Source: Welwitschia mirabilis (lineage: Eukaryota; Gnetophyta; Gnetopsida; Welwitschiales). From it: a stretch of 29,379 nt of DNA. Each line of letters begins with the position of its first letter. Position 1 is the stretch's first letter. Both the position numbers and the translations under genes were made by a program. The notes beneath the pieces are model-generated. The model had not been told where the DNA came from. It made no database searches and saw only the letters and a program-made list of their open reading frames with translations. The stretch covers positions 90,562,835 to 90,592,213 of the forward strand of contig JBOZIK010000001.1 of assembly GCA_051453625.1 (NCBI GenBank). Reading direction: 5' to 3'. This document shows, one piece after another, positions 10,360-21,010 of this stretch.

Positions 10360-11500
10360 ATAGGAAAACCCTAGTGGAAATTTCTCTAGTAAATCCTCTA
10401 ATTCCTTAGGAATATTATTTTGTGATTCAATCACAAAAGCTTAAAAACCTTTCTCAAGTTTGAGAGAAGATATTGGGAGTACTTTACACAATCCTATCAC
10501 TTAGTCCAAATAACTTAAAGAAAAGAAAAAGATGGAAATCATCTGATCTTAGTCTTTAACATCTAGAAAAGCTCCAAAAAGGTAGAGGAGAAAATAGAAA
10601 GAATATTTTGATAACACAATAGTAGAAGTTTGATAAGCCAAGCAAAAGAAGGCAATTGAACAAAGAAAGGAATTTACAAAAGGAAAAAATAAGGGGAAAA
10701 AGTTGATATTGTACCAAACAAAGAAATTACCCCTTCAAAAAAGGCAAGGTTAGATTTCAAACATGTTACAGAGAATAAAGATCTTGAAAATAAGTAAGTA
10801 GCTAAAAAATCTACAAAAGTTAAAAGTTCAAGGATGTCAATGTGGGAGATAAAGAAGTTTAACCTACTACCTGTCTAGCTTGATGATTGGCTAGACTCCA
10901 AAAATGTTTGAACCAAATCTATGAAACCATCAACAATGATTTAGAACCCTTTACTAAAGATATTAGGAAGGTAAACTCTAAAGCTGGCAAACATAATTAC
11001 CAAGATGAGGATAAAATCTTACATGACAAAGAGAATCCTACTTTTAAATCTTAATGTATTTAATTCTAGCTGAGTAAGCAATAAGATTTACTATAATCTT
11101 GGAATGGCAATTCACTATTAAAATTAATATGATGCCCCAATTTTTAAAAAAAATTCTAAAATTTACCTCAAATTATGTAATCTTTATTATTTATATTTAG
11201 CAAAATGTAATGGGTTTTTTTAATTAAAGATGAATTTAAAAACTTTTATGATACTTTTAATCCCAAAGCAACAACTTAGAATGAGAGGGAAAAAGAGTGG
11301 TTTGTTGCCAATGTAAATGGCAAGAAAGTCAAACTTGATTCTTCTATAGTTTTAAATGTAACTAGATTGTCAAATAAAGGATAGGTTTTTAAGAAACATC
11401 CTAAAGCATTAAAAAATTAAAAGATTAAAAAGGTAAGAAAAGAAGGATTGATTAAAGACCATGATGTGGCAATTCCTAATAGACTTAAGTGGGATATCCT
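10360..11500 (+). pseudogene. Decayed frame downstream of element A pol (env-position / 'putative plant transposon protein'-like)
   Basis: Two readable parts are seen. The first (about 10620-10860) is very basic: AIEQRKEFTKGKNKGKK, then KEITPSKKARLDFKHV and STKVKSSRMSMWEIKKF. The second (about 11225-11480) reads DEFKNFYDTFNPKATT, then WFVANVNGKKVKLDSSIVLN and VFKKHPKALKN. The order (a basic N-terminus, a FYxxF block, then a VxGKxVxLD block) resembles the long 3' ORF found after pol in Athila/Tat-type plant elements, which is often annotated as a putative plant transposon protein. Its function is not established. It was once called env-like because of its position. Stops and frameshifts occur throughout. 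The family match is by pattern only and moderately secure. Confidence 0.45.
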
Positions 11501-13532
11501 TGCACCAGAATGAATAATTCTTTTGCAAGGCATAACCAAGAGGCTTTAGAAGTCATCCATCATTTTATCACTATCACTTATTAACTAGATCTAATTCTCA
11601 AGATTTACAGTTAGGTTAATCTTAATTTACTCCTATTTATAATATAAAGGATTAAAAGATTTATAATTTCAAAGAAGCAAAAAAATTCCTTTTTTAGGAT
11701 GTTTAACAAAGTGTTTAAATGCCAATGAATTCCTAGAACCAGTGATAATAAGTTAGAAAGAACATAGAAGTACTCACTAACATGATGCTAGGAAACTTTC
11801 ATTTGAATATGTATGGCATTAATATCTAGAAGAAGAAGGATACTTTTGAAATAGTAGCTAATCTATCTCAAACTTCTTATTAGAATATTTAAGAAGATAA
11901 TGCATGTCAGGAGTTTTTCAAGAATCAGTTATATGATCCATTAGATGAATAAGAAGAGATCAAATTCATGGTAAAATCCACTTACACCATCCTTCTAGAG
12001 CATTTACATGGAAAAGCTAGAATTATTAGGATAAATAGAGATGAATATGACATATAAAATTATTTCTTATTTGACTTAGAATTTTTCTTATTTAATAGTA
12101 GTTATATTTTGAAATTTATAATTTAAGAGAGACTATTATGTTTTGGAAGATTTTATGTTAACTTGTTTTAAAACTAGTTAAACTCTATTAGTTGCTTATA
12201 TGTGGTTAGCGTACCTTTGTTACCATGTTGATATTCTAAGATGAAAATTGAAGACTTTAACCTTTATACTTTTGGATGAACCAGTCGTTATGCATAATTA
12301 TATAATGCTTATGATAAATACTTTCATGAAGCTTATTATTAATTGTGAAATTATTACGTTTAGGATTCTTATTAATTTTTTTTAATATTTGTTAGTAGGA
12401 ACTACTAAACATTTTAGTAAGTAGCTATATTAGCGTTGAAATTATACCAAATTATACACAATTACTATTTTGAGTATCTTATGTTTTAAATAATTGATCA
12501 TGTGCAAAAAGAATGGATGTATGTTTTTTTGATTAACTACCTGGGATAACGACTAGCCAAACATTAAGCCTTAGGGTGTACTAAAATATGTATTTTAAAC
12601 TACTCTATATGTATTAAACCTTTACCAAGTTTATACCAAATTATAGTAGAATCTATTGACTTATCAATCACAAACTTAGAATGTCAAGTCGGCATTACTT
12701 TAAATATTTAATGTTTAATGAAAATCCTCTTTCACATCTTTTAGGTCTTGTACCTATCATTTTAGAAATATTTTGGATGCTCAAGTAATTTTAAGACATC
12801 TTGAAAAACCTATTCTTATGGAAATTTAAAAAATTGGATTTTTGTCAAGTTCCCATTTTCAGTTGAAAATGTAATTCTTAAAGTGCATATAGTTTGTTCT
12901 AGATTCCATAGTTCAATGGGAGATAGTTCTGATATTTGATAAATTCTATAGGAGGCAACACATTTGAATAGTCATAATTTAAACATTCTTATTTTAATTT
13001 CTTCATTAATCAAGACTTAGTAATCTTTGTATTGTTAGGATTTTGGTTCATGAAGAGGAGAGTTATAATAGAACTCTCTAACATAGATAAAAGTTACATT
13101 TATATTTTAATGTTCTTTACAAAGGTTTTGATTAATAATAGCATAATATTAAAAAAAAAGAACTAATTCTCTCAAATTTTTTAGAGGCTATCTAATAATC
13201 TCTTTTCCTAATCATTCTCTATAAATACTAGTGTTTTTATATACAAAATAAAATGTTGGATTTCTTTGGAATAACAAAAGAATGAATTGATTGACTTAGG
13301 ATTGTAATGAAGAGATTCCACAACGCTACCTAGATAATCATTTTCTCATACCTATAAAGAAATAAAAGAGGTTCAGAATCTTATGATTAAATAAGTTCTT
13401 ATCTTATCCATTAGAATTATAAATCTAAAATGGTATACTTTTGATGGATGATGATAAATGGCACTCTGATAATGGCAAACTCCAAGATACAATAGTAATT
13501 AATAATGAAATATGAAGGGTAAATAATCCCTT
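11501..13532. other. Gene-free stretch, possible 3' end and LTR of element A
   Basis: No coding frame is supported. By position the 3' untranslated part and 3' LTR of element A could lie here. The only promoter-like hint is the TATA-type sequence at 13220. I found no second copy of this sequence upstream of element A by eye, so no LTR pair is proposed. Confidence 0.35.
13220..13227 (+). promoter_or_regulatory. Candidate TATA box TATAAATA
   Basis: TCTCTATAAATACTAGTG is a good match to a plant TATA box and the kind of sequence found in LTR promoters. In DNA this AT-rich, chance matches are frequent and no transcript start is supported. Confidence 0.25.
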
Positions 13533-13608
13533 AAGGTAGACTAATCTTTTATAGCTCTTCTTAAGACTAAAAGGTAGACTAATCTTTTATAGCTCTTCTT
13601 AAGACTAA
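13533..13608. repeat. Perfect 38-bp tandem duplication
   Basis: Copies at 13533-13570 and 13571-13608 are identical (beginning AAGGTAGACTAATC and ending CTTAAGACTAA). In a region where older duplications are riddled with changes, perfect identity points to a recent event. Confidence 0.95.
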
Positions 13609-14684
13609 CATTATGTTTTGATACATTATTGCTAGTAAAAATGGTTAGTAATGGATTTTCATAAGTGATAAGGAAGTTTCCAAGATTTAAAATAAATCAA
13701 AAATTTGTGATAAAGATTAAAAGAACATATTATTTTGATAAATAACATTACACTTAAGTATTCTAAAGGAGTTAAACAAGGAATTTGTAAATCAAATCAA
13801 AGGTTATTCACAAATATTATTAATTTTAAAAAACAAAGCAATATCCTTCAATTTTCATGTATTTGTTATATAAAAAATAATGTTATAACATAAAAGTAAT
13901 TCAACAATAATTCATGAAACATGTTTATTTAGATTTAATAAACATCATTCTAAATAAACATTTTATGAATGATTTTGTTTTAAACTAAACTATGAAAGCT
14001 ATTACATTTTCTTCTTAAAATCTTATTTTAAAAATTACTACATTTTCTTCTTAAGATCTTATTTTCATTTTAATACATTAGAAAAACTATCTATATTGAA
14101 AATCAATTTTCAATTATCAAATAATAATGGAAACAAACATTAGACATGCTGGAAAATGAGTTAATAAAATAATACATCTCTTGCAATTGCTTAAAAAATT
14201 TTATATTTTACTAAATTACTAGATATTTTTAAAGACTACAATGAAAATTTCTAGATTTACACAACCTAAGAAAGTGTTGTGTTAAAAATTTTAAAAATCA
14301 ACTCAAAATGGTTTTCCCAATAAAATTAATGCAAGGCTTCATAAAATGTTTTCAATATGACACATAAAACTCAATTAATTTACAAAATTAATTTTAAAAA
14401 AATCATAAACCTAGACATAGAATCTAGGAATTTAATAAGACATAGTTAAGGAGATGAATTTGTACTTTTTTTATGAAATTTACCTTTCATATCTTCACCT
14501 ATTAAATATTTGATGTCAAAGGATTAGATTAAAATTTGCTTCTCAGATATTTAATATACGAATTGGGATCTATAGTGTGCTTCATAGATTAAGATACTAT
14601 AACATGAGATTTTCTTATTCTATTCCTGAGAAGTGGAAACTGATTTTAAACATGTGAATGGCTTTATAGCCTTTTTTCATTTAG
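13609..14684. other. Gene-free AT-rich stretch
   Basis: I see no domain or sustained frame. It contains the imperfect duplication at 14001-14065. Confidence 0.45.
14001..14065. repeat. Imperfect tandem duplication, period 36
   Basis: Copies at 14001-14029 and 14037-14065 share ACATTTTCTTCTTAA and TCTTATTTT and differ by only two bases. Confidence 0.8.
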
Positions 14685-15032
14685 GTAGTTATACCTGTAC
14701 ATGAGAAAATGCAAAGTGCTAAGAAAATCTTCTTAGTAAGATTCATGGGTAGAGGCATACCGTTAAAGGTGTTTGAATGGCTCATGTTCTTGCTATTCAG
14801 TTATGTTAAAAAAGCCAATTTTGTTATTGTAGAGTTCCTAAACAGTCAATGGATCTAGGAAGTGGAAAAAATAATATATGTAAAGGTTCTCAAAGTGGGT
14901 ATGTGTTGCTTTTGCAATCTTTTCTACCTTGTATCAATTGATTGTTTTTTTGTTCAATCATATATGTGCATCTCTTGTAGTAGTCTCAAGGATTTTGAGA
15001 TCATAATCTTTACAAATCTGATTTCAATCTGA
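14685..15032 (+). pseudogene. Unusually open 116-codon frame with one stop, unknown repeat-associated peptide
   Basis: From 14685 to the TGA at 15030 the frame is broken only once, by TAG at 14856. Readable parts are KIFLVRFMGRGIPLKVFEWL, then VKKANFVIVEFLNSQWI before the stop and EVEKIIYVKVLKVGMCCFCN after it, then SLKDFEIIIFTNLIS. The composition (Trp, Cys, Gly and Met present, codons less biased to Lys/Asn) differs from chance translation of this AT-rich DNA. No ATG opens the frame cleanly: the first in-frame ATG is at 14709, and a TAG lies just upstream at 14682. I recognise no domain. The text resembles short hypothetical proteins that recur in grapevine-type repeat annotation, which is a memory I cannot verify. 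It could be a fragment of a host exon captured by, or lying beside, the LTR region. Confidence 0.4.
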
Positions 15033-16013
15033 TGCTTCTCAAATCATGAAGCATTATTTTAAGGAGAGTTTTAAATCAAATTTTTAACTGAATTTGAAAA
15101 TCAATATTATTCTAAATTTTAAGGCTTTATAACTTTTATTAATAAATAATTAGGATTACATAAATCATGTGTAAATATTATACAAAAAATATAATGTTTT
15201 ACATTAGAGAGATAAATAATTATTATTTTGAAATTTATCATTGTGAGTTTAATGGCATCACTAAATTTTTGTCACATAAGACATAGATATCTATTTCTTA
15301 GTCTTTATTAACTAGTTTAGCATTAGGATATAAGGATAATATGTCTTCATAGACTAGTTTAGCCTTAGGCTTTAAGGTTAATACATCGTCATATCACTTG
15401 ATTATCTAGTCCTAATTTGTAGATTTACTTTACACCATAATATCAATGATGTTAGTGGTCTAGACAATTAATATCTTTAGCTAGTTTGGCTTTAACAAAG
15501 TCTAGGTAGTATCTTTAGCTAGTTTAGCTTCAACAAAGTTTATACACTCCTTTAGCTAGTTTGGATTCAATGAAGCTTGGTATATTGGGATGTCTATTAA
15601 ATGAACTATCAAAAATTAATTCTTTTAATAATAATTTTAATAACTAATACAAAAACATTCTTAGTGAGAAACTAATTACAAACATGGTATGTATACCTTA
15701 AAAAAATATTTATTTATTAAAATTTAGATGTCTAAGATGTAAACATTTAAGTGTAAATAATGAGATATCTAATCTAGTAAATTCATTCTTTAATCACTTT
15801 TTAGACTCTTCTTCTACTTAAATATAAATGTGAAACCTTTACCAATTCTTTTCAACTTTATAATTCCTTTATAGTTCCATAATAATCCAAGTTAATCATA
15901 CTATAATATAACATTCTAATTTCTTATTTAAAATTACTATCTATACCTTAATAGGTAAGGCATAACTTCCATAGATTATAATCTATTACAAAACTCAAGG
16001 TGTAGAAACTTTT
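15033..16013 (+). other. Probable 5' LTR region of element BC
   Basis: The stretch ends directly at a primer-binding site, so its right part must be the U5 end of a 5' LTR if the BC interpretation is right. It carries the tandem repeats at 15311-15579. The left boundary was not found. An exact LTR end is not assigned: ...ATTACA, 23 bases before the PBS, is one candidate. Confidence 0.45.
15311..15579. repeat. Five diverged units of a CTAGTTTRGC-type tandem repeat
   Basis: Two units of 42 bp start with ACTAGTTTAG (15311-15352 and 15353-15394). Three units of about 38 bp share TTTAGCTAGTTTGG/A followed by TTYAAYRAAG (15472-15509, 15510-15547, 15548-15579). The two sets share the CTAGTTTRGC core. 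Repeats of this kind are common in LTR U3 regions, and these lie 0.4-0.7 kb before the PBS. Confidence 0.75.
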
Positions 16014-16031
16014 TGGTGCTATTACCAAGGA
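16014..16031 (+). other. Decayed primer-binding site, tRNA-Asp type (element BC)
   Basis: TGGTGCTATTACCAAGGA aligns without gaps to TGGCGCCGTTGCCGGGGA, the complement of the 3' end of plant tRNA-Asp(GTC) used by Athila-type elements. It differs at 6 of 18 positions, and all six are C-to-T or G-to-A transitions. Gag follows about 830 bases later in the right orientation. This marks the 5' LTR/leader junction. Confidence 0.75.
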
Positions 16032-16839
16032 TTGCAATTGGTGTTTCTTTATTTACCATGAATCATTTTTTTTATTTTTATGATTTTTTTTAAATCTATT
16101 ACGTTAGATATCACTTCTACCTAGGTGTAAGTTATCCTTAATTTTTCATTTCTAGATCACAAAGAGAATAGGTTTAATTATATTATCAAACTTCATGAAC
16201 CTCTCTGCATGTTTCACAATCACCAAATACTCCATTTAGGAACATACATTTTTGAAATTAGAAACTTTTTCTATTAGACTCCTTGTATTGAATAGTATAA
16301 CATTTTATACTTTTTTCTTTGCATTTTCTATAATGAAAATTTGAAACTTGACTAGTTCCACTATTATTAATGTATTTAACTCCTTGGGGACATCCTAATT
16401 ATAGAGTAATACTACTAATACATTTTTCTTGTGAGCTTAATTCCTTAAAAAAATAATGTATTTATATAATATTTATCATTTTTCATTAGTAATCTATCAT
16501 AAAAATCTTTTTATGAATCTTGTTTTCTCTTGCATCATTAGATTAGACCTACTACAAATTGATCTCATACGAAAAGTCATGAATAATTAGAATACTAACC
16601 ACTTATAAATAATGTTTATATTAGATTTATTAAAAATGTTTAGAAATCTTGCATTTTATACTAGTGAAACCTCAATTAAAAATTCTATTAATATTCTTCT
16701 AGCTAAATCCTTTTTAAAATAAATAAACATTGTGTCTGTTAAGGATCATCAAAGAAAACTTTAAAAGCATTATAACAACTTGAGCATTTAGCTACATCCT
16801 TTTACATAGATTTTTCCATCATAAAAACTAAAGTAAAAT
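16032..16839 (+). other. Leader of element BC between PBS and gag
   Basis: This T-rich untranslated leader is of the length usual for Athila-type elements. The gag N-terminus may start within its right part but cannot be read. Confidence 0.5.
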
Positions 16840-17990
16840 AAACAAGCTATCTTTAATTTGTTACCCAAATATGATGGTCTACATTCTCAAGATTCCTAGG
16901 AATACTTGAGATAATTTGAAGTCATAATTTCAACCAGAGAAGATTAAGGAAAAGTAGCTAGAATGAAAGTTTTTACCTTTTCCTTACATAAAAAAATTAT
17001 AATCTTAGTTAGATAATAATCTAAAACTTAATTCTATCATATCCTAGAGATACTTCACATGTTCATTTTTGAAAATATATCTTCTAGCACACAAAACCAA
17101 TAAATTTTAAAGTAAAATCATGGACTCTTAAGAAAAAGATAAAGACCTTTTCCATAAGGTCCTTAAGTGATTTAAAGAATTATTAAAAACATGTTTTTAA
17201 CATGGTCTTTTAAGGTTTGAAGATTATTAAGCTCTTTTAATGTAGAACTAACTACACAAAGTACATAACTAAGAGAAATGATGAGTGGTGTAAATCTCAT
17301 ATGTAAAGAGATACATGAAGTATGAAAAACTTAGAAAACATAGTTAAGAGATCTAAAATTTTGAAAGAATCTTTATAAAACTAAAGTAGATAGAAAAAAC
17401 TCTAAATCCATGGTACAAGGAATATATAAGTTGGATAAGGAAATTACCTTACTTACTAAGTTAGATCACATTACTAAGAGATTAGATATCCTTGTGATAT
17501 CTAACCACAAACAGGTAGTGCTAGATCTATATGCACTAAATGTACTTCTCATAATTATAAAATTGATAAGTATCCCTCCATCCCACTCTATAAAGAAATA
17601 ATAACTAAATAGATGAATACTACACAAGCTAAAAAGGCCTTTTTTAAGAGAACAATAACAAAACAAATCATTATTCACCTATAGAGATTCTTATGATTCA
17701 AATTAAACAAAAAAAGAGAAAAATCCTAGTTTCTCATGAAAGACTCCAGCAAATGAAGTATATTCTTTAAAATCACCTAGATAACTTTAGAGTAGACCAC
17801 TAGAGGACATTCTAAAATAATTCATAAATACTTAATTAGTTAGTAATAATGAAGAAGTTAAAATCAATGATCAAACATCTTAACTCTTTAGCATTTAGAG
17901 TAAGGAATGCACTAACTCTCTTAAACTAAAATCCACCTATTACTCATACTTAATGAGTGAGAAAACGATGAGATTCTAGTCCAACCTATT
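16840..17990 (+). pseudogene. gag: Element BC gag, first copy
   Basis: The plant gypsy capsid (retrotransposon gag, PF03732-type) is readable in several frames. LLPKYDGLHSQDS (about 16860-16900) matches LLPxFHGLxSEDPYxHLxEFEE. VARMKVFTFSL (about 16955-16990) matches the RLKxFPFSLKDKAK block. LAHKTNKF, a stop at Gln, then LFHKVLK, a stop and FKELLKTCF (about 17085-17195) match FPAHKTxxLRxxI...FYExWERFKxLLxxCPxHG. A zinc knuckle reads CTKCTSHNYKIDKYPS (17532-17579): CxxC and His are present and the final Cys is Tyr (TGT to TAT). The short ORF at 17410-17601 covers part of the region before the knuckle in another frame. The protein packages element RNA into virus-like particles. Here it is a pseudogene. 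Confidence 0.82.
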
Positions 17991-18399
17991 CCCAACTCAA
18001 ATGGTATTAATATTGTTGAAATATAAGGAGACATTAAGGAAGTCAATGCTATCCCCCTTACAAGTAATACCTAGATAAATAAACATAATTACTTAGAAAG
18101 GATCCTTTTACATCTAACCCCTTATCTAAAATAATACTTGAAATTTAAAAAAAAAAAAAAGAAAAAAAAAAAGATGATATGGAGATATTGAGATATGAGA
18201 AGTCATAAAAATATCCATTTTCAAAATGCCTTACATCATTAAAGAAGAAACAACTAAGAAAAATATTTAAGAAATTAAAAATAAATATTCCTCTTAGGTG
18301 TCATCAAATAAGGCTTATCTCATGTTAAATTCTTTAATTGAATGAATGATAAGGATTCTTTTCTAGACTAATAATTGAGTGTGATAGTTGAAAATAAAC
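17991..18399 (+). other. Decayed gag-protease spacer with an A-rich tract
   Basis: By position this is the Gln-rich gag tail and the linker to protease. It includes an almost pure A run at 18147-18171. Only short fragments can be read. Confidence 0.45.
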
Positions 18400-18770
18400 T
18401 TTCATTAAAGTTTAGAGATCCTAATTTCCTTAGGATTTAATGTGAACTTAATGCTTATTCATTGTGTAAAGAATGTGGATTATAAAAAGTACAAAAACCT
18501 TTGATAACTTTACCTAATCACTCAACTAAGATTTTCAAAGAAATGATAAAATATGTTTTGGTTCAAGTCAACAAATTTCGCTACCCAATGGACTTAGTAG
18601 TTTTAGAGATGGAACAGCCTAAGAAGATCATTTTTAGCTACCTCTATCTTTCTAATTATCTATAGAAATGGGGTAGTAAAAATATCCTTTAGAAACTTGA
18701 ACATAGAGTTGCAAGTTTTTAACAAAATGAAAAAGAACCTTGTAGATGACTTAAAAGAATTCAACATAGT
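18400..18770 (+). pseudogene. Element BC protease, first copy, active site deleted
   Basis: The retropepsin remnant is best read from 18434. The active-site block should be DLGANVNLM followed by YSLCKKLGL. The sequence gives GAT TTA, then AATGTGAACTTAATG, so the Gly-Ala codons are missing. AYSLCKECGL, a TAA stop and KVQKPLITLPNHSTKIFKEM follow, then YVLVQVNKFRYPMDLVVLEM (about 18550-18610). These match the family's LADHSxKxPRGIIEDVLVQVDKFYYPVDFVVLD. In the second copy (20771-20782) the GGAGCT that is missing here is present, which supports a real deletion. The usual ILGRPF block is not readable. Confidence 0.8.
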
Positions 18771-19312
18771 TTAAATAGATGAAGATAAAGTCCTTAAATC
18801 TTTATCCTCTTGGAATATCATCCACTATATAAATCTCATGAAGAACTAGCACTTACACTCTAGAAACACTTCAACTTAACATCTCATAAGAAGGACAAAT
18901 TCAAAATTACTCCTAATGTTGAACTTAAACCACTTCTAAAGTAATTAAAATATGAATTCCTAGGGGAAGTAATTAAAATATGAATTCCTAGGGGATAACT
19001 AATCCTACCCTATATTTGTCTTTGCAAAATTATCTAATTCCTAAGAAGAAGCCTTAGTTTCTATACTAAAACAATATAAGAAGGCTATACCAGGAACTCT
19101 CTTCAATCTTAAAGGATTTGATCCTGTCATATGTGTGCATAGAATATATTTCCAAAAAACAAAATTCTAAGCCTAATAGAAAATCCCAACATAGACTCAA
19201 CCCTCATATGCAAAAATTAGTAATGAAACAAGTCCTTAAGTTAATATGAAATATTTAAGAGAATTTAGAGCTATAATTTGAATTATAAATGATAAAAATA
19301 ATGTAGTTAGTA
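18771..19312 (+). pseudogene. Element BC protease-RT linker, first copy
   Basis: This region lies between protease and RT in Athila-type pol and is well recognisable. LEYHPLYKSHEELALTL (about 18815-18865), then VELKPLLK, a stop and LKYEFLG (18920-18965) match the family's LELKPLPxHLKYAFLG. EEALVSILKQYKKAIPGT and FNLKGFDPVICVHRIYF (about 19048-19152) match QEEKLLxVLRxHKxAIGWTIxDIKGISPSICMHRIxLE. NRKSQHRLNPHMQKLVMKQV (about 19178-19240) matches the QRRLNPxMKEVVxKEVLKLL block just before RT. It ends with NDKNNVVS (19288-19311), the ENNExIPT segment. The text then jumps back to gag. A 28-bp duplication (18939-18994) sits inside. Confidence 0.85.
18939..18994. repeat. Perfect 28-bp tandem duplication
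   Basis: AAGTAATTAAAATATGAATT followed by CCTAGGGG is present twice, at 18939-18966 and 18967-18994, with no difference. It lies at the LKYEFLG block of the linker and shifts the frame, since 28 is not a multiple of 3. Confidence 0.95.
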
Positions 19313-19317
19313 TAAAT

Positions 19318-20400
19318 CATTTTTGTTTTTTTCTTAAAATGAAAAACTAAATTCTAGATACATGATGGAAGACCATATTTGTTTAGTCATGGAAATATTT
19401 CAACTATGATTTCTTAAAAATGTATTTTCCACCACATACAATAAATTAATTAAGATAAAAAATTATGAACCTTTAAGAATAAGATAATGAACTTTATACG
19501 AAGAATTTAAGCACTATAAATATCTATTATAAAGATGTTTCTAACATGGTTTTGAATCTTTAATAATGTTAAAATTTTATAAGGGATTAATTGCATATAG
19601 TAAACTATTAATATAGATGATGAGTAATGGTAATTTCACATCTAAAAAACTAGATGAATCTAGGATGCTTTACAAAACATAGCTAGAAGTTATGAAAAGT
19701 AGAAAATACCTTGTAGAACCAAAGATATAGCTAAGAAAAATCAGTTACTAAAAGTGATAAGATGAAGAATTTGTAAGATAGCTAAGGAAACAAACATAAC
19801 GAGAAATCTAGACATCATAACTAAAAGATTAGATGAATTTAAATTATTTAAATTACATTTTATTTATGCAGGTGTTGTATGTGCTATACATACTTATAAT
19901 GAACACCAAAGAGATCCTTTTCAAGATAATAGCAATAAAAGTCATTTGTCTTAGATGAAGATTCTTATAACTTGAATTGAAAAAATTATTTCAGATTTTT
20001 CTAAAAGTTTTAACAAAATGAAGCATCTAGTAAACATTATTGTAAATTACTAAAGGACATTCTTAAATAGCTCATGGAAACTCAATTATCAAATAATAAT
20101 AAATAAGTAAAAATAAATAATAAAAATTATTAAGATCTTTAGAGTCTAAAATAAGATATGAATTAACTTTCTTAAAAGAGATCTCAGTTATTATCTTTAA
20201 CTAACTAGTGAAAAAGATAAGCTTATAGCTTAATCTATTTCTAAATCAAAAAGTGTCAATATGGTTAAAGAATAAGAAAGAATTAGGGGAGTTAGTGCTA
20301 TCTAATTTAGAAGTTATTCCCAAATAAACAAAAATGTTCAACTACCTAGAAAATACTTATACATCCAATTCTAAATATTAACCTACTCTTATTCCTCTAT
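19318..20400 (+). pseudogene. gag: Element BC gag, second partial copy
   Basis: It begins mid-capsid at FLKMKN, a stop and ILDT (about 19332-19362), the FPFSLKDKAKxWL block, without the N-terminal LLPxFHG part. VFSTTYNKLIKIKNYEPLRI (about 19422-19480) matches FFPxxKTxxLRxxI. LYEEFKHYKYLL, a stop, RCF, a stop and HGFESLIMLKFYKGL (about 19497-19580) match LYEAWERFKDLLRKCPHHGFxxWLxLxxFYNGL. SNGNFTSKKLDES follows. EISRKLDIITKRLDEFKLF (about 19800-19855) is the helical segment before the knuckle. The knuckle itself is degraded (VCAIHTYNEHQRDPF, with Cys residues lost). The first copy shows the same order, so this is a duplicated stretch and not a different domain. Confidence 0.82.
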
Positions 20401-21010
20401 TAAAAAAAAACAAAATGAAGAAGATCATAGCGAAAGGCATAGATATAAATGATTTAAAAATTCCCATTCCCTAAATGTCTTATACCTCTTTAAAAAAAAT
20501 CTTAAAAAGAATATTTAAAATTCTTTACAAAAGTAAAAATTAACATTCCTTTGTTGGATGCTATTAATAAAATTCCTTCATATGAAAAATTCCTTAAATA
20601 TATGTGTATGATAAATATAAAAATAAACATAAAGAAAACATTTTTCTTTTTCCCGTTAACTCAACAAGTAAGTTCCACTATTCAAAAAACTTCCACCAAA
20701 GTTAAGAGTTCTTTCTTTCCCAACAAGCTCATGTGTCATAGGTAATAAGAGAATTGATAAATCCTTGCAAGACTTGGGAGCTAATGTGAACTTAATGCAA
20801 TATTCACTATCTAAAAAACTTAAATTAGTAGGAAAAAGTGAAACTATAAATAATTTGAAACTTATAGATTACTCAATCAGGATTCTAAGGGTATAGTAGA
20901 TTATGTCTTATGCATGTTGATATGTTTTACGACATAGTTGAATTTGTATTTTTAGAGATGAAAGATAACTTAAGAGGATTTTTCATTTGTCTTAAAAGAC
21001 CATTCTAAGC
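20401..21010 (+). pseudogene. Element BC protease, second copy, DLGA active site kept
   Basis: CVIGNKRIDKSLQDLGANVN followed by LMQYSLSKKLKLVGK (about 20736-20835) is a clear match to the Athila-type CxIGxxxIxKALLDLGASVNLLPYSxxKxLGLGE. The catalytic DLGA is intact at 20771-20782. IDYSIRILRV (about 20866-20895) corresponds to ADRSVKxPRGI. After this the frame decays, although VLRHS, a stop and ICIFRDE (20925-20965) still fit VLVQVDKFIFPxDFxVLD in another frame. The short ORF at 20551-20745 overlaps the N-terminal lead-in (VSSTIQKTSTKVKSSFFP, matching the xxxPPKLKDPGSFTIPC region). The enzyme cannot be made because of upstream stops. Confidence 0.85.

Larger units (their letters stand above)
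3538..11500 (+). mobile_element. Element A: decayed Ty3/gypsy (Athila/Tat-like) retrotransposon
   Basis: The domains occur in the Ty3/gypsy order: gag C-terminus, protease, reverse transcriptase, RNase H, integrase. A further frame lies beyond pol, as in Athila/Tat-type elements. Every domain carries frameshifts and stops and catalytic residues are lost, so the element is dead. The N-terminal gag is not visible. Neither LTR could be delimited, so the limits given are those of readable protein. A later TG...CA insertion splits the integrase. Confidence 0.8.

Noticed and set aside
15311-15579. CRISPR-like array
   Set aside because: The units are contiguous without unique spacers, diverged and of two lengths. 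They are ordinary tandem repeats.
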